Below are positions 1 to 7,276 of a stretch of DNA of 16,126 bases, in pieces (the first letter of the stretch is position 1; the number at the start of each line of letters is the position of its first letter). Location of the stretch: positions 1-16,126 of the forward strand of contig JAGLRI010000009.1 in NCBI GenBank assembly GCA_023136395.1. The letters run 5' to 3'. Made by a program: the position numbers and the translations under genes. Under the pieces are notes generated by a model. The model searched no databases. It had not been told where the DNA came from and worked only from the letters and a program-made list of their open reading frames with translations. Origin of the DNA: Candidatus Bathyarchaeota archaeon (GTDB lineage Archaea > Thermoproteota > Bathyarchaeia > Bathyarchaeales > Bathyarchaeaceae).

Positions 1-1
1 A

Positions 2-205
2 AAGATATCAAATAACGTTTGGATACGAGAGACGCAGGGATTGAAGGAACTTGTAAATAAATGGCGGAAAGATGAGAGTGACCACCATAAAACGTTGAAG
101 AAGATGGCTGGGAAGACATTCTTTAGGATAAGCGATTGGGCACCAATGTGGAAAAGTGAGGAATATTTGGAAAAGAGATACATAAAATTCGAAAGGAAAA
201 AATAG
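2..205 (+). CDS. C-terminal tail of an unidentified protein, possibly ferritin-like
   Basis: An open frame enters from the left edge and runs 67 codons to a TAG, so only the C-terminus is visible. I do not recognise the family with certainty. The tail is Lys- and Trp-rich and carries a helix reading W-x-x-D-E-x-x-x-H-H-x-x-L around residues 21-32 of the visible part. Glu/His-containing helices of this kind are common in ferritin-like and rubrerythrin-like diiron proteins. A desulforedoxin gene lies close by in convergent orientation, which would suit an oxidative-stress role, but that is inference from a short fragment. The frame could also be a non-coding read-through. The absence of stops over 67 codons in an AT-rich region and the sensible amino-acid composition favour a real gene. 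Confidence is moderate that it is coding and low for function. Confidence 0.5.
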   Translation, partial: KISNNVWIRETQGLKELVNKWRKDESDHHKTLKKMAGKTFFRISDWAPMWKSEEYLEKRYIKFERKK

Positions 206-394
206 AGATAGTTATGAATTTTAAGTTTACTTCTCGATTTCTATCTGTCGTTAAAAAATTGTAAAAATACTTTCTATAATATTAGGTAGCTAGCTAAAAA
301 TTCTGAATCTCTGATTTTTATGAGACTTTGGAACCTACTCACATCTTCACAACAAACCATAATTTTGAACAATACTCCAGCGTTTGTGTACGCG
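206..394. other. Gene-free gap between convergent genes, with a weak terminator-like repeat
   Basis: No convincing coding frame was found on either strand. The palindrome TAGCTAGCTA lies at 287-296, and the arms AAAAAT (296-301) and ATTTTT (314-319) could form a weak hairpin ending in a T-run on the plus strand. The gap sits between two convergent genes, so a bidirectional terminator is the simplest reading. Confidence 0.3.
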
Positions 395-511
395 TCATTC
401 TAATAGGATCATATCTTCCCCACAGCAAACTAGGGTTCCAACGCCAGTTTCTAAAACTTGGACTTTATTCCCGCATATTTTGCAAAAATAAAGTTGATCT
501 TTTTCTGTCAC
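395..511 (-). CDS. Desulforedoxin (rubredoxin-type FeS4 protein), 38 aa
   Basis: This very small protein is read on the minus strand from GTG (511-509) to TGA (397-395). It carries the full desulforedoxin signature: Q-L-Y-x-C-x-x-C-G-N-x-V-x-V-L near residues 6-20, then G-x-G-x-L-V-C-C-G-E-D-M near residues 23-34. The four cysteines (C-x2-C and an adjacent C-C pair) would bind one iron as an Fe(Cys)4 centre. In the family this is either a free small redox protein or the N-terminal domain of desulfoferrodoxin. Here a stop follows at once, so it is the stand-alone form, matching the roughly 36-residue desulforedoxins. A strong ribosome binding site, GGAGGTGA, lies 5 bases before the GTG, which decides the start. 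The likely role is electron transfer in superoxide or peroxide detoxification in an anaerobe. A longer frame on the opposite strand (328-564) is its shadow. Confidence 0.88.
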   Translation of the reverse strand: MTEKDQLYFCKICGNKVQVLETGVGTLVCCGEDMILLE

Positions 512-596
512 ATTTTTCACCTCCCTTTATAGTTTGTTCTACATCTTTTATCTATTTTTATTGAATTCGTTTTTGGATACATACTTGCATCTACAT

Positions 597-1658
597 TCAA
601 TTCGACTCTTGAAGGGTGGAGTGAAGGAGTTGCAACTCTTTCTCAGCTATTGTTTCTTGCCATGGTGCATAATTTGAGATTCTTTTTGTTTTCTCAATTA
701 GCTTTATACTATTCTGTAAGTGCTCTTTGATTCCACCCGGTTCTTTTTTTTCTTTTGTTACATAAACAGATGTTTGTCTATTCGACCAGTCGCCTGGTTG
801 ATCTGAACCAGGGACGAATTCTGGAAGAAACCTCTCTAAGGTTTTGATGTCTACTATACTCCCTAGTTTTCTGATCTCTCCTATTGTGCTCCAGGAGCTT
901 TCATCAATGCCGTACAAAGTCATGTCGTAGCCGTTGTGTGCTAATTCGGTTACGTCTCCAATTACAAAAGCCACGAGATTTATGTCCAGTCTCTTGACAA
1001 TTTCTTTCATTTTTTTTATAGCGGGAATGGATATGAAACCATAGAGAATGATCTCTTTTATTGTAGATTCTACCTCCTCACATTTTCTTACTATTCTTTC
1101 TATCGACTTCTGTCCAGTTTTACCTGTTGCTTCGGTATCAGGTTTCAGCAAAACAATGTCCTTTTTGTGAGGAAGGGCATCAAAGTCTTCATAAACGATA
1201 TTCAAGTGTACAGATGATTCATCATCATGAATTCTGTATGAAGGTTTTTCGTATTTGGTGCGTATCCAAACGTCTATAAATCCTCTTCCCGCGTTTAACT
1301 CTCTGAACGCTGTGTGCAATTCATATCCTGGGGCTCCTCTGAGGACGTTCTCAACTACTATTGAATCTCGATTCGTCTTAGAGAGGTCTGTCAGTTGATT
1401 AATTGCTTTTGCAGCTTCTAAAGCCGCGTTAAAGGCTTGGGTCTTTAATGTTTTTCCAACTATGCTTGGATGGCAAGCAATGTTTTTTCCTTGAACAGAA
1501 TCAATTATATACAATTCTTCAATCAGGTCTGACCTATCTACTCTAAAAACGTTCGTCGAATCTTTCAGATCTTCAACTTTAATTGAGGTCGTTGAGTCGA
1601 CATCAATATGGTACTCAGCTATTATCCTATCAACATCACCTTTTAACATAGGATTCAT
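597..1658 (-). CDS. Phosphoribosyltransferase-like conserved protein, 353 aa
   Basis: No exact family name can be given, but the middle of the protein follows a type-I phosphoribosyltransferase layout. A V-E-N-V-L-R-G-A-P-G segment (about 102-111) stands where uracil phosphoribosyltransferases have their I-L-R-A-G-L loop. A hydrophobic strand then leads into D-T-E-A-T-G-K-T-G (174-182), which resembles the PRPP-binding D-P-x-x-A-T-G loop. Further on come strand-loop elements I-I-L-Y-G-F-I-S (203-210) and L-V-A-F-V-I-G-D (228-235). The N-terminal 90 and C-terminal 90 residues are unassigned and much longer than in uracil phosphoribosyltransferase (about 210 aa). The ATG at 1658 is supported by GGGGTGA, 4 bases upstream in the transcript. 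The gene is divergent from the dCTP deaminase. A role in pyrimidine or purine salvage, or in regulation, is inference; the fold call is moderately secure. Confidence 0.72.
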   Translation of the reverse strand: MNPMLKGDVDRIIAEYHIDVDSTTSIKVEDLKDSTNVFRVDRSDLIEELYIIDSVQGKNIACHPSIVGKTLKTQAFNAALEAAKAINQLTDLSKTNRDSIVVENVLRGAPGYELHTAFRELNAGRGFIDVWIRTKYEKPSYRIHDDESSVHLNIVYEDFDALPHKKDIVLLKPDTEATGKTGQKSIERIVRKCEEVESTIKEIILYGFISIPAIKKMKEIVKRLDINLVAFVIGDVTELAHNGYDMTLYGIDESSWSTIGEIRKLGSIVDIKTLERFLPEFVPGSDQPGDWSNRQTSVYVTKEKKEPGGIKEHLQNSIKLIEKTKRISNYAPWQETIAEKELQLLHSTLQESN

Positions 1659-1803
1659 GGAGTCACCCCTTCTTGAATTGCATTACACATGCAATTATCA
1701 ATAACGAAATCGTCTTCTATTCTTATGTGTTTCCTCAACTAAATAAATTGTAAAGGAGAAGACATTTACTTAAGTAAGCATCAAGAATAATTGCGAAAAG
1801 AAG
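1659..1803. promoter_or_regulatory. Divergent promoter region with a 12-bp perfect palindrome
   Basis: This 145-base gap separates the phosphoribosyltransferase-like gene (minus) from the dCTP deaminase (plus), so both promoters must lie here. TATA-like stretches are TAAATAAA (about 1740-1747) and the AT-rich run around 1764-1773. The perfect palindrome TTACTTAAGTAA occupies 1766-1777. It could be a regulator site or may simply contain a symmetrical TATA element. Confidence 0.4.
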
Positions 1804-2331
1804 GTGAAAAAATTAACAGTTCTTTCAAGAGACGCAATATTAAAACGCATTGATGAAGGAAGGATTAGAATAACTCCTTTTGAAAGAGATCAAGTTGGAC
1901 CCACATCCTTAGACTTAACTTTGGGAAACAAGTTCCGAGTTTTTAAAAAAGTAAGGAAGATACTCCACGTAAAAGAAGAATTAAATTATGAAGAAGTCAC
2001 TGAAATAATAAATGTCAAAGACGGTGACTATCTACTTTTAATGCCTGGAGAACTTGTTCATGGAATTACCAAAGAAAAAATTAGCCTCTCTGAAGATTTG
2101 GCTGGTTGGATAGAGGGGAGAAGTAGATTCGCAAGAATTGGTTTAATGATACATGTGACCGCGGGACTTGTTCAACCGGGTTGTGATAACAAGCAAGTTC
2201 TAGAAATTAGTAACATGTCACCAATGCCTATCGCTCTTTATCCGGGTACAAGGATTTGTCAGATCATTTTGGAGAGAATAGAAGGAAAAGCAAAGTACGA
2301 AGGGAAATTCAAAGATCAGACTGATCCTTAA
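1804..2331 (+). CDS. dcd: dCTP deaminase (possibly also dUTP-hydrolysing), 175 aa
   Basis: The family deaminates dCTP to dUTP, feeding dTMP synthesis; some archaeal members also cleave dUTP to dUMP. Seen here are the N-terminal P-T-S-L-D-L-T-L-G-N-K-F motif (33-44) and G-R-S-R-x-A-R-x-G-L (105-114), which contains the catalytic Ser107 and Arg111. They are followed by H-x-T-A-G (117-121) and L-E-I-S-N (133-137) with the catalytic Glu134. The C-terminus has P-G-x-R-I-C-Q and ends with D-Q-T-D-P. Two signature positions differ from the usual form: the second Ser of G-R-S-S is Arg108, and the P-G-F/W-x-G turn reads P-G-C-D-N (125-129). The GTG at 1804 is the only usable start after the upstream in-frame stop at 1771-1773. 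No clear ribosome binding site is spaced before it, so the transcript may be nearly leaderless. The product is probably a trimer or hexamer in the cytoplasm. Confidence 0.92.
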   Translation: MKKLTVLSRDAILKRIDEGRIRITPFERDQVGPTSLDLTLGNKFRVFKKVRKILHVKEELNYEEVTEIINVKDGDYLLLMPGELVHGITKEKISLSEDLAGWIEGRSRFARIGLMIHVTAGLVQPGCDNKQVLEISNMSPMPIALYPGTRICQIILERIEGKAKYEGKFKDQTDP

Positions 2332-2349
2332 ACAAGCGCGCGCGAAAAA

Positions 2350-2369
2350 GAGAAGCGCAGATGCTTCTC
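2350..2369 (+). terminator. Hairpin between dcd and uvrB
   Basis: GAGAAGC (2350-2356) and GCTTCTC (2363-2369) form a perfect 7-bp stem with a 6-base loop, 19 bases after the dcd stop. No T-run follows directly. It may end or stabilise the dcd transcript, or be chance. Confidence 0.35.
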
Positions 2370-2399
2370 ACTGCTTAACGCTTTCTTAAAAGTTAAATC

Positions 2400-2407
2400 T
2401 TTAAATA
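2400..2407 (+). promoter_or_regulatory. TATA box of the uvrB-uvrA-uvrC operon
   Basis: TTTAAATA sits in an otherwise mixed-composition gap. Its centre is about 27 bases before the GTG at 2431, the normal archaeal distance from TATA box to transcription start. The mRNA would therefore begin at or within a few bases of the start codon, making uvrB leaderless. There is also no ribosome binding site before either candidate start (2431 GTG, 2443 ATG). Confidence 0.6.
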
Positions 2408-2430
2408 ACCATCTTAGCGTAAGTACTGCG

Positions 2431-4434
2431 GTGATTCACTTTATGCCTGAGTTCAAGTTGTTATCCGAATTTGAGCCTAAAGGGGATCAACCTAATGCTA
2501 TAAAGGATTTGGTTGAGGGCATCAACAAAGGATATCAGTATCAGACCTTACTTGGTGTGACCGGTAGTGGAAAAACGTTTGTAGCAGCTTCGGTAATAGA
2601 AAACGTTCAAAAACCAACGCTTGTCCTTTCCCATAACAAAACCTTGGCAGCACAGCTTTGTGCTGAATATAAACGGTTTTTTCCTGAGAATGCCGTGGAG
2701 TATTTTGTGAGTTATTACGATTATTATCAGCCAGAGGCTTACCTTCCCCAAACAGACGCGTATATCGCTAAAGACGCCTCAATTAATAAGGAAATTGATA
2801 GATTGAGGCATTCAGCTACACGATCTATTATGGATAGGAAGGACGTTATAATCGTTGCAAGTGTGTCCTGTATTTATGGTCTCGGTAGTCCCGAGGATTA
2901 TGTTGGATTAGGTCTTTGGTTGCAGACGGGAAAGAAGGTGGAGAGAGATTTTGTACTCAAGAGGTTGGTTGAGATCCAATACGCGAGAAATGACTTTGAT
3001 TTCGCTCCAGGCAGTTTCAGAGTTCGAGGAAACAAAATTGACATATATCCTGCATATGGAGGGGTGTCATTTAGAGTTGAGTTGTCAGGAGATAAAGTGA
3101 AAAAACTAATTGAGCTACACCCCCTTTCGGGAAAGAAGATTGTTGAAAGAAATTCTTTGTCAATTTATCCAGCAAAACACTTCGTAATGCCTCAAGAAAA
3201 GGTCGAAAAAGCAATAGAGTCTATAAAGACTGAACTGGAGATCCGGCTTGAGCAATTGAAGACAAATAATAAACTTTTAGAGGTTAATAGACTCAAACAG
3301 AGAACGTTATATGACATCGAGTTATTGAGGGAAATTGGGTATTGTCCTGGTATAGAAAATTATTCAAGGCATTTTGATGGCCGAAAACCGGGTGAGAAAG
3401 CATGGACTCTTCTTGACTATTTCCCAAAGGATTTCATGATGATCATTGATGAATCGCATGTTACGCTTCCTCAGATTCACGGTATGCATGGAGGAGATCA
3501 CTCAAGAAAAGAAAACTTAGTAAAGTACGGTTTTAGGCTTCCATCTGCTTTCGATAACCGCCCTCTTTCCTTTAATGAGTTTGAGCAATATATGGGAGCA
3601 GTAATCTTTACTTCAGCCACACCAGGACCGTACGAGTATAAAAGGAGTGCGCAGATTGTAGAACAAATAATCAGACCTACTGGATTAGTAGATCCAAAAG
3701 TGGTGATTCGATCAACCCAACATCAAGTGGACGACCTAATAAATGAGATAAGATTGCGAGAGGAGAGGGGAGAAAGAATTTTAGTAACCACTCTTACAAA
3801 GCGTATGGCTGAAACCCTAACCGAGTACTTGGTTGAGAATGGGATTAAAGCTGAATATATGCACTCGGAAATCAAAACTTTAGATAGGATTGAGATATTG
3901 CGAAGGCTCAGACTGGGTAAGATTGATGCAGTAGTCGGGATCAATTTGCTAAGAGAGGGATTAGATCTCCCTGAAGTTTCTTTAGTTGCCATATTGGATG
4001 CAGACAAAGAAGGATTTCTCAGAAACCAGACCGCCCTAATACAAACCATGGGACGAGCTGCAAGGAACATCCGGGGGGAGGTCATTCTTTATGCTGACAA
4101 ACTCACGGGATCTATAAAGAGGGCAGTTTACGAGACGAATCGTAGAAGGGAGATACAGCTTAAGCATAATGCAGAACATGGAATTGAACCCAAAACGATT
4201 GAGAAGAGTATAACAGATATAATTGATAGAATCCCAAAAAGGGAAGAAGAAATGGTGCTAATTGATGGGCTACTTGAGACCGATCTGCCGTTGATAATAA
4301 TTGAATTAGAAGAAGAGATGAAGAGAGCAGCCCAAAACCTTGAGTTTGAGAGAGCAGCTATTCTCCGAGACAGAATATTTGAATTGAAAGAATCGATGGA
4401 AGCAAATTCGCCTCATTTACAGTCAAAACGGTGA
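2431..4434 (+). CDS. uvrB: UvrB, excinuclease ABC subunit B (damage-verifying helicase)
   Basis: UvrB receives damaged DNA from UvrA, verifies the lesion by inserting its beta-hairpin between the strands, and recruits UvrC for incision. The 667-residue product matches the usual length. Visible elements in order are the N-terminal F-E-P-K-G-D-Q-P motif (14-21), Walker A G-V-T-G-S-G-K-T (42-49) and the Tyr-rich beta-hairpin with Y-Y-D-Y-Y-Q-P-E-A-Y (about 95-104). The helicase box I-D-E-S-H lies near 340, followed by F-T-S-A-T-P-G, L-R-E-G-L-D-L-P-E and Q-T-M-G-R-A-A-R-N of helicase motifs V-VI. A C-terminal UVR motif (L-E-x-E-M-x-x-A-A-x-x-L-E-F-E) binds UvrC. The start is either GTG 2431, which suits a leaderless message from the TATA box at 2400-2407, or ATG 2443 four codons later. 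It is the first gene of the repair operon and looks intact. The system is bacterial in origin. Confidence 0.97.
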   Translation: MIHFMPEFKLLSEFEPKGDQPNAIKDLVEGINKGYQYQTLLGVTGSGKTFVAASVIENVQKPTLVLSHNKTLAAQLCAEYKRFFPENAVEYFVSYYDYYQPEAYLPQTDAYIAKDASINKEIDRLRHSATRSIMDRKDVIIVASVSCIYGLGSPEDYVGLGLWLQTGKKVERDFVLKRLVEIQYARNDFDFAPGSFRVRGNKIDIYPAYGGVSFRVELSGDKVKKLIELHPLSGKKIVERNSLSIYPAKHFVMPQEKVEKAIESIKTELEIRLEQLKTNNKLLEVNRLKQRTLYDIELLREIGYCPGIENYSRHFDGRKPGEKAWTLLDYFPKDFMMIIDESHVTLPQIHGMHGGDHSRKENLVKYGFRLPSAFDNRPLSFNEFEQYMGAVIFTSATPGPYEYKRSAQIVEQIIRPTGLVDPKVVIRSTQHQVDDLINEIRLREERGERILVTTLTKRMAETLTEYLVENGIKAEYMHSEIKTLDRIEILRRLRLGKIDAVVGINLLREGLDLPEVSLVAILDADKEGFLRNQTALIQTMGRAARNIRGEVILYADKLTGSIKRAVYETNRRREIQLKHNAEHGIEPKTIEKSITDIIDRIPKREEEMVLIDGLLETDLPLIIIELEEEMKRAAQNLEFERAAILRDRIFELKESMEANSPHLQSKR

Positions 4435-4438
4435 TACA

Positions 4439-7276
4439 ATGCCTAAAGACAAAATCGTCATCAAAGGTGCCAAGGAACACAACCTAAAGAACATAGACGT
4501 TGAAATTCCCAGAGATAAATTTGTTGTAATAACTGGAGTGAGTGGTAGCGGAAAATCAAGCTTAGCTTTCGATACAATTTTTGCTGAGGGTCAGAGAAGA
4601 TATGTCGAATCTCTCTCAGCGTATGCCCGTCAATTCTTAGAACAGATGGAAAAACCCAATGTGGAATCCATAGAAGGTCTATCTCCTGCCATATCCATCC
4701 AGCAAAAAGCACCAGGCCACAATCCAAGATCGACGGTTGGAACGATAACAGAAATCTATGATTATCTACGAGTTTTGTTTGCAAGGACCGGTGACGTTTA
4801 CTGTTACCAATGTGGTAAACGAATAGAGAAGCAATCCCTTGACCAAATTATGAAACGAGTTATGGAGTTGGATGAAGAGACAGAAGTTATCATTTTTGCT
4901 CCAATCATTAGAGGTAGGAAAGGTGAATACCGAAGAACTTTGATAAATTTGTTAAGCCAAGGTTTCGTCCAAGGAAGAATCGACGGCGAAATTAGAGATT
5001 TAAGCGAAGATATAACCCTTGAGAGATATAAACAACACACAATCGAGGTCGTCATCGACCAATTAACCATAAAAAAGAATGCGAGAAGCAGGCTAGCAGA
5101 AAGTTTAGAGTTGGGATTAAAACTAGGGCAAGGTATAATTCTCGTAAACGTGACAGGTAACGAAGAACTACTTTTTAGTGAACATTTCTCATGCACCGAA
5201 TGTGGAATAAGCTATGAGGAATTAACACCTAGAATGTTTTCCTTTAATAGTCCATATGGAGCCTGTCCTGAATGCGCTGGATTAGGAACTGCACTACATA
5301 TAGACCAAGACTTGATTATTCCTGACGGGAATTTATCGATAATTGATGGAGCCATTCTATCACTCCCTAAAAATACTAATTCATGGTCTTTGAAGACCTT
5401 GAAGGAGGTGGCTAGGCATTATGATTTCAGCTTGGATGTACCCTTTAAATCTTTGACCAATGAGCACCAGAAGATTATTCTTTTCGGAACAGGCGAAGAG
5501 ATGTTAAATTTTAGGTTCGAAGGGGAAAACACCGAACAAAAATTCCTCTATGAAGTTCAACGCCCCTTCGAAGGTGTGATTCCACGCCTTGAGAGAAGGT
5601 TTGTTGAGACGAAATCAAGCTACATTCGACGAGAGATTGAGAGATATATGGGGAAGAGAAAATGTCCCATCTGTAAAGGAGACAGATTGAAACCGGAAAG
5701 CTTGTCTGTTAAAATAAGTGGGGAAAACATCGTTGAAATCTCGAGGATGTCGGTGAAGGAAGCAATTGAGTTTTTTGGGGAACTGAAGTTAACGTCTAGG
5801 CAAGAAGTGATTGCCAAGCAGATATTGAAGGAGGTACAAGCTCGTTTGACTTTTATGGTGGATGTAGGTCTTGACTACCTTACTTTAGATAGAACGTCTG
5901 ATACTCTTTCGAGCGGAGAGGCCCAGAGGATACAGTTAGCAACACAGATAGGGTCAAAGTTGTGTGGGGTGCTTTACATTTTAGATGAACCGAGTATTGG
6001 TTTACATCAAAGAGATATCGGACGTTTACTCAGTATTCTTGAGGAATTGAAGAATCTGGGAAATACGGTGCTAGTGGTAGAGCATGACGAACAGACCATT
6101 CGTAAGGCCGATTATGTCATTGATATGGGACCGGGAGCGGGTGAACATGGTGGAGAAATAGTTGTTGCAGGTTCACTGGAGAAGATCATGAGAGATAAAA
6201 ATTCTTTGACTGGTGCTTACCTTAATCATAAACTTTGGATTGCGGCTCCGAAAAGAAGAAGAAAAGAAAGCAATAAATATTTAGTTGTAAAGGGGGCTCG
6301 GGAACACAATCTGAAAAACATTGATGTTTCAATCCCGCTGGGTTTATTTGTTTGTATTACGGGAGTTTCAGGATCAGGGAAGAGCACTCTCGTAAACGAT
6401 ATTATGTATAAAGCTCTTGCGAGGAAGTTTTATAGGTCAAAAGATCTCCCAGGCGATCACGATAATATCGAGGGAGTAGAAAACATAGACAAAGTAATTA
6501 TTATCGATCAATCTCCCATTGGACGGACGCCGAGGTCAAATCCAGCGACCTATACTAGTGTTTTTACCCCAATACGTGAACTTTTTTCACAACTGCCTGA
6601 AGCTAGAAAAAGGGGTTACAAACTCGGGAGATTTAGCTTCAATGTGAAAGGTGGGAGGTGCGAGTCGTGCAACGGTGCTGGGAGCATTTTAATTGAGATG
6701 CATTTTCTTCCCGACGTTTATGTTAGATGTGACGTTTGTAAGGGAGTGCGATATAATAATGAAACCCTTGAAGTTAAGTATAAGAAAAAAAACATTATTG
6801 ATATCTTAGAAATGACAGTTGAGGAAGCCCTTAATTTCTTTAAGAATATACCCAAGATTAAACAAAAACTACAAACCCTCTTTGATGTTGGTTTAGGTTA
6901 CATGAAACTCGGTCAACCCGCACCAACCCTGGCAGGTGGGGAAGCACAGAGAATCAAGCTCGCAAAAGAATTAAGTAAAAAGAGTACTGGGAAAACTCTA
7001 TATTTTTTGGATGAGCCAACAACAGGCCTTCACTTCGCTGACATTCAGAAATTACTTGACGTATTAAATAGACTGGTTAATGCTGGAAACTCCATTGTAG
7101 TGATAGAACATAACTTGGATGTGATAAAATGTGCAGATTACATCATCGACCTCGGTCCTGAAGGAGGAGATAGGGGGGGAAAAGTGATTGCCTCAGGTAA
7201 ACCCGAAGAAATAACAAAGGTGCCTCGGTCATACACAGGGAAGTATCTCAATGAGGCCTTAGCACATGACGATTAA
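4439..7276 (+). CDS. uvrA: UvrA, excinuclease ABC subunit A (damage-sensing ATPase)
   Basis: UvrA dimerises, scans DNA for bulky lesions and loads UvrB. The 945 residues match the family length. The first ATPase half has Walker A G-V-S-G-S-G-K-S (33-40) and the UvrA hallmark D-T-I-F-A-E-G-Q-R-R-Y-V-E-S-L-S soon after. A zinc module of C-T-E-C (about 252) and C-P-E-C (about 277) follows, then signature L-S-S-G-E-A-Q-R (about 490) and Walker B D-E-P-S-I-G-L-H. The second half repeats Walker A (about 642) and has the lesion-recognition zinc finger with C-E-S-C (about 741) and C-D-V-C (about 765). It ends with signature L-A-G-G-E-A-Q-R (about 831) and D-E-P-T-T-G-L-H. All key ATPase and zinc residues seem present. 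ATG 4439 lies 4 bases after the uvrB stop, and the end overlaps uvrC by 11 bases, so translation is probably coupled. Confidence 0.98.
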   Translation: MPKDKIVIKGAKEHNLKNIDVEIPRDKFVVITGVSGSGKSSLAFDTIFAEGQRRYVESLSAYARQFLEQMEKPNVESIEGLSPAISIQQKAPGHNPRSTVGTITEIYDYLRVLFARTGDVYCYQCGKRIEKQSLDQIMKRVMELDEETEVIIFAPIIRGRKGEYRRTLINLLSQGFVQGRIDGEIRDLSEDITLERYKQHTIEVVIDQLTIKKNARSRLAESLELGLKLGQGIILVNVTGNEELLFSEHFSCTECGISYEELTPRMFSFNSPYGACPECAGLGTALHIDQDLIIPDGNLSIIDGAILSLPKNTNSWSLKTLKEVARHYDFSLDVPFKSLTNEHQKIILFGTGEEMLNFRFEGENTEQKFLYEVQRPFEGVIPRLERRFVETKSSYIRREIERYMGKRKCPICKGDRLKPESLSVKISGENIVEISRMSVKEAIEFFGELKLTSRQEVIAKQILKEVQARLTFMVDVGLDYLTLDRTSDTLSSGEAQRIQLATQIGSKLCGVLYILDEPSIGLHQRDIGRLLSILEELKNLGNTVLVVEHDEQTIRKADYVIDMGPGAGEHGGEIVVAGSLEKIMRDKNSLTGAYLNHKLWIAAPKRRRKESNKYLVVKGAREHNLKNIDVSIPLGLFVCITGVSGSGKSTLVNDIMYKALARKFYRSKDLPGDHDNIEGVENIDKVIIIDQSPIGRTPRSNPATYTSVFTPIRELFSQLPEARKRGYKLGRFSFNVKGGRCESCNGAGSILIEMHFLPDVYVRCDVCKGVRYNNETLEVKYKKKNIIDILEMTVEEALNFFKNIPKIKQKLQTLFDVGLGYMKLGQPAPTLAGGEAQRIKLAKELSKKSTGKTLYFLDEPTTGLHFADIQKLLDVLNRLVNAGNSIVVIEHNLDVIKCADYIIDLGPEGGDRGGKVIASGKPEEITKVPRSYTGKYLNEALAHDD

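Noticed and set aside
328..564. 78-codon plus-strand frame
   Set aside because: It is the antisense shadow of the desulforedoxin gene; it has no plausible start signal, and its translation is low-complexity and matches nothing recognisable.
2350..2369. Hairpin after dcd considered as part of a tRNA or small RNA gene
   Set aside because: Only a 7-bp stem is present, with no T-loop, anticodon arm or other folding partner nearby.
3723..4085. Minus-strand frame of 120 codons inside uvrB, and similar frames inside uvrA, uvrC and the hydrolase
   Set aside because: Each lies opposite a strongly conserved gene, is Ser/Ile-rich and lacks family motifs; these are shadows created by codon bias.
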